Origin: JAIYCX01 sp964353175
GTDB taxonomy: Bacteria > Bdellovibrionota_C > UBA2361 > SZUA-149 > DAOLCO01
Direction: 5' to 3'
Assembly (NCBI GenBank): GCA_964353175.1
Contig: CAYGUX010000001.1
Span: forward strand, 248,001 to 312,000
DNA: 64,000 bases
Positions 48,870 through 58,210 of the stretch are shown here, one piece after another. A model generated the notes under the pieces. It was given only the letters and a program-made list of their open reading frames with translations, had not been told where the DNA came from and made no database searches. A program made the translations under genes and the position numbers. The stretch's first letter is position 1, and each line of letters starts with the position of its first letter.

Positions 48870-49857
48870 ATATATTTGATTTATACTGAGCTAGATTTGA
48901 AGGCTTCTTAAACCAATTTATAGTCTCAAGTAAACCTTGCTTCAGATCAAATCTTTGTTTCCAATTTGAATGAGAAATTAATTTTTCATTTGATCCAAGC
49001 AATCGAAAAACTTCGCTACCCGCTGGTCTCAATCTCTGCTCATCACAAACTATAGATGCATTAGGATTTATCAAAGAAATTAATGTTTTGGCTAAATCCC
49101 CTATTGCAATTTCCGATCCTGTAGCAATATTCACCTCTTCGCCTAATAAAGAGTCACTCTTAGCTGCTTCAATGAATCCTTGCACCGTATCTAAAACATA
49201 TAGAAGATCTCTTGTTGGACTAATATCACCTAACTTAATCTCCTCAGCCCCTGCTAAAAGCTGAGTAACTATCGTGGGAATAATTGCTCTATTAGATTGA
49301 CGTGGTCCATAAGTATTAAATGGTCTGACAATCGTCACAGGTAAACCAAAAGCTTTAAAATAGGATTCAGCTAAACTATCTGCTCCAATCTTGGTTGCTG
49401 AATAAGGCGACTGTCCTTGCTTCGGATGCGATTCAATAATAGGAACGAATTGTGCTGTCCCATAAACTTCCGAAGTAGAAGTCACAATAACTTTTTGTAG
49501 ATTAAGATCTTTAGCCGCCTGCAAGATATTTAAGGTACCTTTGATATTCGTATCAACGTAACTAGATGGTGCTACATAACTAAACGGAATAGCTATTAAT
49601 GCCGCTAAGTGGAATACCACATCCACATCACCTAGTGCAGCTTTCACAGCAAATGGATCTCTAATATCTCCAGCTATAATTTCGATCTTGCTTAGGGTCT
49701 CAGCATCCAAGGTATCCAACCACCCCCAAGACCCAAACGAATTGTAGAAAACAAATGCTTTTACCGAGCACCCCTCAGCAACTAGTTGTTCCGTCAAGTG
49801 GCTACCTATAAAGCCATCGGCACCGGTCACCAGAACAGTTTTTCCCTTAAGATCCAT
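48859..49857 (-). CDS. legB: NAD-dependent 4,6-dehydratase LegB
   Basis: 332 residues, very similar in wording to LegB: KTVLVTGADGFIGSHLTEQL, VFYNSFGSWGWLDTL, VDVVFHLAALIAIPFSYVAPSSYVDTNIKGTLN, TSTSEVYGTAQFVPI, SPYSATKIGADSLAESYFKAFGLPVTIVRPFNTYGPRQS. All SDR catalytic residues (T-S-T-S-E, Y-x3-K) are present. First dedicated dehydratase step on the GDP-linked GlcNAc. It heads the minus-strand legionaminic cluster; about 280 bp of divergent promoter DNA separates it from the gene at 50136. Confidence 0.94.
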   Translation of the reverse strand: MDLKGKTVLVTGADGFIGSHLTEQLVAEGCSVKAFVFYNSFGSWGWLDTLDAETLSKIEIIAGDIRDPFAVKAALGDVDVVFHLAALIAIPFSYVAPSSYVDTNIKGTLNILQAAKDLNLQKVIVTSTSEVYGTAQFVPIIESHPKQGQSPYSATKIGADSLAESYFKAFGLPVTIVRPFNTYGPRQSNRAIIPTIVTQLLAGAEEIKLGDISPTRDLLYVLDTVQGFIEAAKSDSLLGEEVNIATGSEIAIGDLAKTLISLINPNASIVCDEQRLRPAGSEVFRLLGSNEKLISHSNWKQRFDLKQGLLETINWFKKPSNLAQYKSNIYGV

Positions 49858-50135
49858 AATATCTAAATTTTAGTGAGCAATATTTTACCTATATTATTCC
49901 GAAGGAATACAATATACACCAACAATCTTAAGAATTTAGATGTAAAATAGGAAAAAGTGATTCTTAATAGAACCTTATGCCTTAAAAACACTTTTAATCG
50001 CACTACATAAGACCGCGATCTTATCGGCCATCCATAATAAGCCTGTATTTCTAAATGCTTAGTGACGAAATAACAGGATCTATCCTTAACGTATGTTCAT
50101 CAGAATAACATGTTTATAGATTTAATTAGAGCATA

Positions 50136-51179
50136 ATGATTAATCGTTTCGCCTATTGCATAGATAGTCCTCACTACTATCATCACTTTAATTTTCTCAG
50201 AAATTTCCATTGGCTATGTAGCAACAACCAACATGCTTCTATTATCACTACAGGAAATCTCGCGGTAGAATCGCTCGTTGCTCAAATAGGAGCACCTCTA
50301 AATCATATACTAAAACCGATTCCACTAGCCCCACTAGATCCAGTTGAAGCACTAAGGCCAGATGAAGTCTATTGGAACCTAGAACCTCACTTTCCTAATT
50401 TCCCCGAAGAACAGCTTTCAATAATGACCACTATTACTCCAGATAGATGTGTGGGCTATATACACAACTCTGGAACTAAAACTATCGCTGAAGCTATCAT
50501 CCAAGAAAACAACTTAGATAGCTTACTAATCTTCGGTAGCGGTACAGATACTCCGATAAATAGCTACCCAATTATTAGGCAAGCCTTAGAAAAACAGATA
50601 CCCATCATCGGTTTCCCCTTTGGTAACGTCACAGGTCGATATGCCCCTTACTGGCTCAAATATTGTGACAAGATTTTTATTAGCTCAGACTCTGCTTATG
50701 ACTCACTAGTATTAAAAGGGAACCAAAAGGACACTCTCTTCCGATACGAACCTATGACATTGAATATTCAGAATACGAGCTCTGAAAAAGTAGGAATTGT
50801 TATTGATGTCGGAATACACTCTTCAAGACATGAGCTAGTAAAATTAGTCAAATCCCTTTTAACAAACCACGACCCTCGAGACATTTTCATCCAGACCAAT
50901 CAGGCCCCCTCATTTATAGATTTCATAGGGACCTACCTTAAGATTCACAACATTCCAGAAATCGCAGTGGGCAACAATCTAGCTACCGTTTTCAAAGCTA
51001 AACATCTTTTTTGCCTCTTTCCATTTGCCTGTAAATATTTACTGGAAAATTTTTCTCTGAATATCCCTACAACCATTGTGGATCTACAAAACAGATATAC
51101 AAAGATTGATGGGCTAGTATTTCCAAACTGTAAAATACTTAGCAATGTCAAACAACTTTCCAACGAGGAGACATGCTAA
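50136..51179 (+). CDS. Unrecognised glycan-locus protein, possibly GT-B-like
   Basis: 347 residues, no membrane helix or signal peptide. The alternation of hydrophobic strands and helices (SLLIFGSGTDTPINSYPIIRQALEKQIPIIGFPFGNV; CDKIFISSDSAYDSLVLKG; KVGIVIDVGIHSSRHELVKLVKSLL) suggests two Rossmann-like lobes. It might therefore be a glycosyltransferase or an enzyme acting on a sugar. I do not recognise a family motif. Its stop overlaps the next start (7 bp), so it is co-expressed with another GT-B-like protein. It opens the plus-strand unit diverging from legB. Confidence 0.5.
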   Translation: MINRFAYCIDSPHYYHHFNFLRNFHWLCSNNQHASIITTGNLAVESLVAQIGAPLNHILKPIPLAPLDPVEALRPDEVYWNLEPHFPNFPEEQLSIMTTITPDRCVGYIHNSGTKTIAEAIIQENNLDSLLIFGSGTDTPINSYPIIRQALEKQIPIIGFPFGNVTGRYAPYWLKYCDKIFISSDSAYDSLVLKGNQKDTLFRYEPMTLNIQNTSSEKVGIVIDVGIHSSRHELVKLVKSLLTNHDPRDIFIQTNQAPSFIDFIGTYLKIHNIPEIAVGNNLATVFKAKHLFCLFPFACKYLLENFSLNIPTTIVDLQNRYTKIDGLVFPNCKILSNVKQLSNEETC

Positions 51180-52432
51180 ACAACCTAGAAGGAAAGAAAT
51201 GTTTAATTGTTACAGCCCAATCGCACCACGTAGCTAAAACAACGGCGGTAGTACAGGAGCTAAATAAACATGGCGTTAACACGACTTATCTAACTAGCCA
51301 GAATGGCAACAATGAATATAGCGGTGATCTAGAACTACCTCTTCTCGATCGTGGGATTCCCTACCTATTCCTTTACGATTTTTTAGACGAGAAGCTTTGT
51401 GAAGAGATAAAAGACTCCGCGGAGGAATGTATCAACTCAATTAATGAGGCACAAGCGACTCACAAAATAATACTAGAGGATCATTTTGCTGATCATGGCA
51501 TATCTAACGCAATATATGAGTCGGCAGAGAACTTTAAATTATTTGAAAAAGCCATCAAGGAAATACAGCCAGACTTCTGCTTAGTACTCTATGAAGGTAA
51601 TTTTTGGACTAAAGTTTTCACTTATCTATGCTATAAATTTGAAATACCTATATTTTCCTTTCAAGAAGGAATGTACACCAAAGCTGAAATGCTAAGACCC
51701 TCCGTTAGCTATACAATAACAAAATATAGCACTAATGTTTTCCTTTGGGGCCACTTTAGCAAGGAAATGCTTTCCGTTACAGCTCAGGATCCAAGTAAGT
51801 TGCTTGTAGTAGGTGCTCCCCACACAGATGAGCTATATCAAAGAATGATCTCTTTTGACCCTACCAAGTTCAGACAAATGTTAAAATTAAACGATGATAG
51901 GAAAACAATTTTATTTATTCTACCCTCAGTCATTAGCGATCTAGAAAACAGAATCAAAACATTCTCTAGATACACAGAGGAGTTAGGAGTCGCTGGAATT
52001 ATTAAATTTAGACCTGCGGGCAACTTAGACGAATTCAACAGCCTAAAAAGCAAGTACCAAAGGAATAACCTTCACCTATTCTATAGCGAAGAAATATATG
52101 AATTAATATTAGGTTCTGACTTAGTTATATCAGGAAATACAACAGCTGGCCTAGAAGCCTTAGTTTTAGAAAAGCCCATGCTATATTTAAGTGACAAAGT
52201 TCAAGACGACTTGGTTGAATTTAAGGAAGTTGCTCTAGATACAATTAACCTAGAACAATACGATAAAAAGGAACTGGAAGTACTAAAATCAAGCCTACAC
52301 CCAGATCCTGAGAACAGACGCCTGATAAAACAATACTCAGATCGAACAATTTATAAATATGACGGTAAGGCTAGCGAACGTATAGCGCATGCTATTAGTC
52401 AGATAATTGATATGCCCAGTCCAATAAATTAG
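51173..52432 (+). CDS. GT-B-fold glycosyltransferase/epimerase-like protein
   Basis: 419 residues. The first lobe starts KKCLIVTAQSHHVAKTTAVVQELNKHGVNTTYLTS; the second contains LLVVGAPHTDELYQRM, TILFILPSVISDLENRIKTF and YELILGSDLVISGNTTAGLEALVLEKPMLYLS. The last is typical of the donor site in UDP-sugar 2-epimerase/CDP-glycerol-transferase-like GT-B proteins. No membrane segments. It is coupled to the preceding gene and likely takes part in building the surface glycan. Precise reaction unknown. Confidence 0.6.
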   Translation: MLNNLEGKKCLIVTAQSHHVAKTTAVVQELNKHGVNTTYLTSQNGNNEYSGDLELPLLDRGIPYLFLYDFLDEKLCEEIKDSAEECINSINEAQATHKIILEDHFADHGISNAIYESAENFKLFEKAIKEIQPDFCLVLYEGNFWTKVFTYLCYKFEIPIFSFQEGMYTKAEMLRPSVSYTITKYSTNVFLWGHFSKEMLSVTAQDPSKLLVVGAPHTDELYQRMISFDPTKFRQMLKLNDDRKTILFILPSVISDLENRIKTFSRYTEELGVAGIIKFRPAGNLDEFNSLKSKYQRNNLHLFYSEEIYELILGSDLVISGNTTAGLEALVLEKPMLYLSDKVQDDLVEFKEVALDTINLEQYDKKELEVLKSSLHPDPENRRLIKQYSDRTIYKYDGKASERIAHAISQIIDMPSPIN

Positions 52433-52462
52433 GAAGGGAGTTTCAACAGATCACAATACTCC

Positions 52463-53221
52463 TTAGCTTTTTGGCTTATTCAATAGAAAATCTCTTGCCC
52501 ATTTCTCGGTAGCCTCATCATAAAGGCCTGGGTGATTGGTCACCATATTTGCCTGAAGGTAAAGATCCTTATCTTCAGTAGATCCAAAAACTCCGTCCTT
52601 ACTAGTACGATAGTAAAAAAGTGGCTCAGGTATTTTGTATGCAACCAGATATTGCTCTGCAAAGCTAATCCAGAGATCCCAATCTTCATATCCCCTAACA
52701 TTTGTTTTATAGCCTCCAGCCTTACTCCAAGCACTTTTTCTATAAATAGTACAACAAAACAACTGATTATCTACAGCAATTTTTACTAAGTCGAACTCAC
52801 CTGATGGCTGAAACCAAGTTTTAACTTCATCGAAAAATATTGCGTCGAAGTAAACCAAAGAAATCTCAGGGTTAGCATCAATTGCCAATGAGGCTTTCTC
52901 TAAAATTGTTGGGGCTAAAAAGTCATCCGCATCTAAACATAAAATAAACTCTCCAGATGCAACTGCAATTCCATTATTTCGAGATATCGCTGGTTGACCC
53001 GAATTTGCTTGATCAATAATTTTAATATCAACTTCTGAATTTTCAGCTTTAATTTGCCCGGCTACTTCTAAACTAGAGTCCGTGCTACCGTCGTTAACGA
53101 TAATAATCTCAAAATTTTTATAAGTTTGTGCGATGACACTACCAACCGATTTTCTAAGATAAGATGCATAGTTATAACAGGTCACTACTATTGAAAATCG
53201 AAGGTCGCTATTGGGGGTCAT
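52463..53221 (-). CDS. Family 2 glycosyltransferase
   Basis: 252 residues, classical GT2: RFSIVVTCYNYASYLRKSVGSVIAQTYKNFEIIIVNDGSTDSS, then ISRNNGIAVASGEFILCLDADDFLAP with the D-x-D-D site, and GYEDWDLWISFAEQY with the E-D-W-D acceptor motif. Soluble, acting at the cytoplasmic face of the membrane. It converges with the preceding GT-B-like gene with a 30-bp gap. Sugar specificity unknown. Confidence 0.9.
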   Translation of the reverse strand: MTPNSDLRFSIVVTCYNYASYLRKSVGSVIAQTYKNFEIIIVNDGSTDSSLEVAGQIKAENSEVDIKIIDQANSGQPAISRNNGIAVASGEFILCLDADDFLAPTILEKASLAIDANPEISLVYFDAIFFDEVKTWFQPSGEFDLVKIAVDNQLFCCTIYRKSAWSKAGGYKTNVRGYEDWDLWISFAEQYLVAYKIPEPLFYYRTSKDGVFGSTEDKDLYLQANMVTNHPGLYDEATEKWARDFLLNKPKS

Positions 53222-53435
53222 ATAATCGCTTTAAAATATCCGCTAAATTTAAATAAACTGAAGCACCACCTTAACATGAGGGTTTAGATGAACAAAGGTA
53301 AAATTAGTTAAATGCCTGTCTCCTATTAGTCTTGCCCATATTAATACGAGCAACCTTCTTACAACCTTGCTAACTATCACCAAAACGCTATAAGACAGAT
53401 AGAATTACTATCACTCGACTCATACGATCTAATAA

Positions 53436-55187
53436 ATGAAAACTCTAGTTCCCTACCTTAGGCAACATCTTAAACTTATTTTCCTAGCACTACTTTTAGC
53501 CGCGATAAATCAAACATTCTCTCTGCTAGATCCTCTTATTTTTAGGCATGTGATTGATGACTACGCTACTCGATTTAAGGAATATAACTTTAATGAATTT
53601 TTTAGTGGGGTTTTATTTCTGTTAGCAGCGGTGATTGGGGTAGCTTTTGTTTCTCGAGTAGCCAAAAACCTACAAGACTACTATATCAACGTCATAACTC
53701 AAAAAATTGGCGCTCAGATCTATAGCGACGGCTTAGCGCACTCACTAGAACTCCCCTATTCCATTTTTGAAGATCAGCAAAGTGGACAAACCCTCAGCCG
53801 ACTTACTAAAGTTAGATCTGATGTTGAGAAACTTATCTCAGCTTTTGTCAACATACTGTTTACCACTTTTGTCGGATTTGTTTTTGTAGCTATTTACGCC
53901 TGCACAGTACATTGGCTAATCGCACCTATCTACATGCTAGCAGTCCCTATTATTGGATATATTAGCTTTTATTTAAGTAAAAAAATAAAACGCGTTCAAG
54001 AGACTATCGTTAAGGAAACTATTGTTCTAGCTGGTTCCACTACAGAGTCTCTTAGAAATATCGAACTAGTAAAAAGTCTGGGCCTAGCTGATCAAGAAAT
54101 AAACAGATTAAACTCCGTTACTGAAAAAATCTTAAAGTTAGAACTAAAGAAAGTAAAGTACGTTAGAAGTTTAAGTTTTATTCAAGGAACCATAATAAAC
54201 TTCATTCGGACGAGTATTTTATTTTTAATGCTTTACTTAATTTTCGCTCAAGAAATTACTTTCGGACAATTCTTCTCCTTATACATTTACTCCTTCTATA
54301 TATTTGGGCCACTTCAGGAGCTAGGTAATATCATCGGATTATATAGGGAAACTGAGGTATCCCTAAATAATTTCCAAGAGATTCTAAACACCCCCATTGA
54401 TCCTAAACCAGCAAATCCTATTGATATAGGCGCTATTCAATCTCTAGAATTTGATAACGTCCTTTTCTCCTACAAAGGAGCAGAAAGGCCTGCCACACAA
54501 AACATTTCTTTCTCCGCTAAGATCGGAGAGACAATTGCATTTGTTGGACCATCAGGCTCAGGGAAAACGACCTTGGTTAAACTTCTTGTTGGTCTATATC
54601 GGCCGGTAGAAGGTAGGATCTTATTCAACGGACACCCTGCTAATCAAATTGACCTTGACGGATTAAGGGAACAAGTAGGATTCGTAACGCAAGACTCTCA
54701 ATTATTCGCCGGAACCATCAGGGACAATTTACTTTTTGTAAACCCCAAGGCTAGCGACGAAGAGTGTCTCGATGTTTTACATAAAGCGGCATGCCATACT
54801 CTATTAGAAAGGGCAGACCAAGGACTGAATACTTTTATAGGTGAAGGTGGGGTAAAGATTTCTGGAGGTGAAAAACAAAGACTGTCAATTGCAAGAGCCC
54901 TACTAAGACGCCCTGCACTACTTGTATTTGATGAAGCAACTTCTTCTCTTGACTCACTAACCGAACAAGAAATAAGTAAAACCGTTCAAGAAATATCTAA
55001 ACACGAAAGACATATCAGCATCCTAATCGCCCACAGACTCTCTACCGTAATGGATGCTGATACGATCTTTGTATTGGAAAGAGGAAATATAGTGGAATCA
55101 GGTAAACATGAAAAACTGCTGGAAGAAAAAGGACTCTATTACGCTATGTGGAGGCAACAGGTCGGAGAACAGAAATTAGTCAGCTAA
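53436..55187 (+). CDS. MsbA-like ABC transporter (fused permease and ATPase)
   Basis: 583 residues. Six transmembrane helices in the first 310 residues (from LKLIFLALLLAAINQTF to GQFFSLYIYSFYIFGPL) form an exporter-type permease. The ATPase has Walker A (FVGPSGSGKTTLVKLLVG), the Q-loop (VGFVTQDSQLFAG), the signature ISGGEKQRLSIARALL, Walker B (ALLVFDEATSSLDS) and the H-loop (LIAHRLST). Half-transporter, presumably homodimeric, exporting a lipid, glycolipid or drug. Its position between the glycan and lipid clusters makes lipid-linked substrates plausible. The stop lies 2 bp from the convergent DUF3833 gene. Confidence 0.9.
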   Translation: MKTLVPYLRQHLKLIFLALLLAAINQTFSLLDPLIFRHVIDDYATRFKEYNFNEFFSGVLFLLAAVIGVAFVSRVAKNLQDYYINVITQKIGAQIYSDGLAHSLELPYSIFEDQQSGQTLSRLTKVRSDVEKLISAFVNILFTTFVGFVFVAIYACTVHWLIAPIYMLAVPIIGYISFYLSKKIKRVQETIVKETIVLAGSTTESLRNIELVKSLGLADQEINRLNSVTEKILKLELKKVKYVRSLSFIQGTIINFIRTSILFLMLYLIFAQEITFGQFFSLYIYSFYIFGPLQELGNIIGLYRETEVSLNNFQEILNTPIDPKPANPIDIGAIQSLEFDNVLFSYKGAERPATQNISFSAKIGETIAFVGPSGSGKTTLVKLLVGLYRPVEGRILFNGHPANQIDLDGLREQVGFVTQDSQLFAGTIRDNLLFVNPKASDEECLDVLHKAACHTLLERADQGLNTFIGEGGVKISGGEKQRLSIARALLRRPALLVFDEATSSLDSLTEQEISKTVQEISKHERHISILIAHRLSTVMDADTIFVLERGNIVESGKHEKLLEEKGLYYAMWRQQVGEQKLVS

Positions 55188-55189
55188 CG

Positions 55190-55753
55190 CTATTCCTTTT
55201 TAAAGAAAATGCTAACCTCTGCAATTTCAAAGCCCCACTTGGTTATAACTGCTCGATTGACTAATACACCATCTGGCTGGAGAAACATCCAATCATCAAA
55301 GCGTACTAACATTCTGCTATCGTCAAGCTTTAAATTAAATAGGTATGACCAATTGAGCGCATTTCCATAAGAGACTCCTTTAGCAATACCATCAACATCC
55401 TTTGCAGTACCCTCATAGTTATGCTCATCGATCTTTTTAATAGTCCAAATCCTTTGCTCGGTTTCACCATCAGAATATAGAAAATCTTCAGTAAGCACGA
55501 GCGTGTCCCCACTAAACTCCCCATGAATATCAACAGTAAACTGTCGGCGTAGATCTCCGAATCTGTCATGCACAACTCCCCAGGCACGGGTATCGCCCTG
55601 AAAATATTCTTCAAGCGTAAACTTTGGTGACTTATCTGCAAAATCTATTGGCTTCATTGATGAGCACCCATTAAAAAATAGTAATAAGAAAAATGCTGAT
55701 AGAGAAACGAAAAGTTTCACAAAAAAACTATTAGAATATTTAGAATTCTGCAT
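55190..55753 (-). CDS. DUF3833-family lipoprotein
   Basis: 187 residues. The signal ends in a lipobox (LLLFFNGCSSMK), so it is a lipid-modified envelope protein. FTLEEYFQGDTRAWGVVHDRFGDLRRQFTVDIHGEF and NWSYLFNLKL with a final ITKWGFEIAEVSIFFKK are typical of DUF3833, found mostly beside cyclopropane-synthase-like and SDR genes. Its biochemical role is unknown; the lipocalin-like beta-rich content suggests binding of a lipid. It is on the opposite strand to the rest of its usual cluster but adjacent to it. Confidence 0.85.
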   Translation of the reverse strand: MQNSKYSNSFFVKLFVSLSAFFLLLFFNGCSSMKPIDFADKSPKFTLEEYFQGDTRAWGVVHDRFGDLRRQFTVDIHGEFSGDTLVLTEDFLYSDGETEQRIWTIKKIDEHNYEGTAKDVDGIAKGVSYGNALNWSYLFNLKLDDSRMLVRFDDWMFLQPDGVLVNRAVITKWGFEIAEVSIFFKKE

Positions 55754-56003
55754 AAAAGACCATTTTAGTTAGACTACTTGCTTGGAGTCTGAATTTAATT
55801 CGACATATCGAATATCACGCCACAACTTAGACGCTACCAATATCTATGAACTTACACTTTTTAAAATCTTTACTAGAATTAACTAAAAACGAATGGAAGC
55901 GAATGCTGACATCATACATATCGCTACCTTGTAATCTCTGATAAAGACAAACGTCCTTATCAAAGTAATAATTGCGACTAGCTAACAAACAGTGATTTAG
56001 TGA

Positions 56004-57365
56004 TTGAATACTCAAAGTAAAACTCCTAAGACAACAAGCACTTCAACCATCATTTCTTATGGAGTATTGGGGCTCCCTCTATCCCTCTTATCTATCACTT
56101 ACTTCGTTTACTTACCCAAATTTTATGCAGACGTAGCTGGAGTAAGTCTTAGCAGCATAGGACTTCTCTTACTTTGTACTAGAATTTGGGACGCCTTAAC
56201 AGATCCTTTGATTGGCAAACTATCAGACAATACTGACTCAAGATGGGGCAGAAGAAAGCCGTGGATATTAATTTCGTCCCTTCCTCTTGTATTCTTCTTT
56301 ACATTACTACTAATTCCCTCAGCTCGACCTGAGTACATTAGCGCATCTACTTGGTTCGGCGTAAATTCTTTTTTCTTTTTTCTATTTTGGACAACTCTCT
56401 CTATACCCTATGAAGCACTTGGAGCGGAGATTAGCCCAAACTATAAGGAACGAATAAAGTTACTAGGTTTTAGGGATGGAGCTCTCGTACTAGGTACATT
56501 ACTTGCGGGAATAATACCTGCTTTAGTATTTGTTGGCCCCGAAGGCATTAACTCTGAAGAATCCTATTCAGAAATTGCTAAAATTTACTCTTTTTGTTTA
56601 ATTCTTACAGCTGCTGCTTGCTTATACTTTGTGAAAGAGAGGCCAACTAATAGTAAAAAAAGTATAAAAGTATCGCTTAAAGAGAGCATTTTGCATACAT
56701 TTTCCAATAGGCCATTCCTCATCCTACTAACCGCATATACCGTTTCTGCCTTAGGAGCGGGACTCCCCCCTGTACTAATGCCGTTCTACTTAGATTACTG
56801 GCTGGGAATTAAAGACCCCTCCTTGTATCTAGTTTTATACTTCTTAGTTGGCTTTATACTTCTACCCTTTTGGTTATACTTGGCATCACGCATTGGGAAA
56901 AAGAAGGCTTGGCTGGCTGCCATGTGTATTAACACAGGTGCTTTTGCGGGAGTATATTTTATTGGGAAAGGCGACACGAATCTCTATATGCTCTTAGCAT
57001 GCATTTCTGGTGTAGGCTATGGAGCAAGCCTTGCATTACCCTCAGCAATGCAGGCTGATGTGATTGATCTAGACGAATTGCAACATAATACAAGAAAAGA
57101 AGGCCAATTCATTGGTTTCTGGTCTATTGCAAAAAAACTTGCTGCGGCTATAGGCGGAGGCCTTGCTTTAACTTTGCTAGACTGGTCTGGGTATGTTGCA
57201 AACAGGGAACAATCAGAATCAACACTTTCCATGTTAAGATTGTTATATGCTGGGGTGCCCTGCATCTGTAACTTTATTGCGATCCTCATTGCTTGGAATT
57301 ATCCCATTGACGAAAAGATGCACAATCAAATAAGAGTATCACTAGATGCACGCAAAATTCAATAA
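56004..57365 (+). CDS. MFS transporter of the GPH (glycoside-pentoside-hexuronide:cation) type
   Basis: 453 residues, about 12 membrane helices. The GPH signature TRIWDALTDPLIGKLSDNTDSRWGRRKPWILISSLPL is clear, as is the central DALxxE-like loop (ALGAEISPNYKERIKLLGFRD). Translation probably starts at TTG 56004, as no ATG fits before the first helix. In related clusters a GPH transporter accompanies the SDR, FAD and DUF1365 genes; the cargo is not known, and a sugar is not proven. It opens the plus-strand run. Confidence 0.86.
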   Translation: MNTQSKTPKTTSTSTIISYGVLGLPLSLLSITYFVYLPKFYADVAGVSLSSIGLLLLCTRIWDALTDPLIGKLSDNTDSRWGRRKPWILISSLPLVFFFTLLLIPSARPEYISASTWFGVNSFFFFLFWTTLSIPYEALGAEISPNYKERIKLLGFRDGALVLGTLLAGIIPALVFVGPEGINSEESYSEIAKIYSFCLILTAAACLYFVKERPTNSKKSIKVSLKESILHTFSNRPFLILLTAYTVSALGAGLPPVLMPFYLDYWLGIKDPSLYLVLYFLVGFILLPFWLYLASRIGKKKAWLAAMCINTGAFAGVYFIGKGDTNLYMLLACISGVGYGASLALPSAMQADVIDLDELQHNTRKEGQFIGFWSIAKKLAAAIGGGLALTLLDWSGYVANREQSESTLSMLRLLYAGVPCICNFIAILIAWNYPIDEKMHNQIRVSLDARKIQ

Positions 57366-57373
57366 AGTTTATT

Positions 57374-58159
57374 ATGTCGAAAGATCCTAAGTACTCCCTA
57401 AAAGGAAAAGTTATCTGGCTAAGTGGCGCAAGTAGTGGCATAGGTGAAGCTCTAGCACATCGTTTAGCAGAGATTGAATGCAAACTTATATTGAGTGCCA
57501 GGCGCTTAGAAGTATTGGAGGATCTTGCTACATCCCTTTCAACAAGTAAGACTTCTGTCCTTCCCCTAGCATGTGATGTTACTGATCCCGAGGAAGTAAA
57601 AAGTACTATCGAGATCATAGAAAAACATTTTGGACCAGTAGATGTACTTATTGCAAATGCCGGAACTCACATACCAACAGACGTTACTAATTTTAATGTG
57701 AAGGAATATGAGGGCTTGTTTAATGTCAATTTTTTTGGAGCCCTTAACTGCATAGAAGCAGTGCTTCCCAAAATGATATCACGCAATAAGGGGCATTTAG
57801 TCGCCGTATCTAGTGTTGCCGGATATCAAGGTCTGCCAAAAGCTGCTGCTTATGGGGCAAGTAAAGCAGCACTAAGCCATTTCATGGAAAGCCTTCGATT
57901 TGATTTAAATAAATTCAATATAGAGGTTACTGTAGTCAACCCAGGTTTTGTAAAGACTCCCCTTACTGATAAGAACGACTTTAAAATGCCCTTTCTTATC
58001 ACAGCGGAAAAGGCCGCGGAAAATATCGTTAACGGTATCGAACAGGGGAAGTTCGAAATTGCTTTTCCGACAATATTTGTGCTAATCTTGAAGTTTCTAA
58101 GATTATTGCCGTCTTCACTCTACCATCGTTTAATTCTCAGTAAGGTTGTTAAAAACTAA
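57374..58159 (+). CDS. Short-chain dehydrogenase/reductase
   Basis: 261 residues. KVIWLSGASSGIGEALAHRLAE is the NAD(P) site, DVLIANAGTH the N-A-G motif, LVAVSSVAGYQGLPKAAAYGASKAAL holds the Ser-Tyr-Lys triad, and VVNPGFVKTPLTDK follows. It ends in a hydrophobic/basic tail (IFVLILKFLRLLPSSLYHRL) that could associate with the membrane, consistent with a lipid substrate. It follows the MFS gene by 8 bp and precedes the FAD gene. Confidence 0.9.
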   Translation: MSKDPKYSLKGKVIWLSGASSGIGEALAHRLAEIECKLILSARRLEVLEDLATSLSTSKTSVLPLACDVTDPEEVKSTIEIIEKHFGPVDVLIANAGTHIPTDVTNFNVKEYEGLFNVNFFGALNCIEAVLPKMISRNKGHLVAVSSVAGYQGLPKAAAYGASKAALSHFMESLRFDLNKFNIEVTVVNPGFVKTPLTDKNDFKMPFLITAEKAAENIVNGIEQGKFEIAFPTIFVLILKFLRLLPSSLYHRLILSKVVKN

Positions 58160-58210
58160 GCGTCTTACTCTCTAATGTTTATAATTTATTGCTCAAATTA
58201 AAGTAGGATA

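Noticed and set aside
34931..49857. Pseudaminic acid pathway
   Set aside because: The dehydratase and aminotransferase match LegB and LegC, and PtmE/PtmA/PtmF point to the GDP route. No PseB/PseC/PseG-type genes seen.
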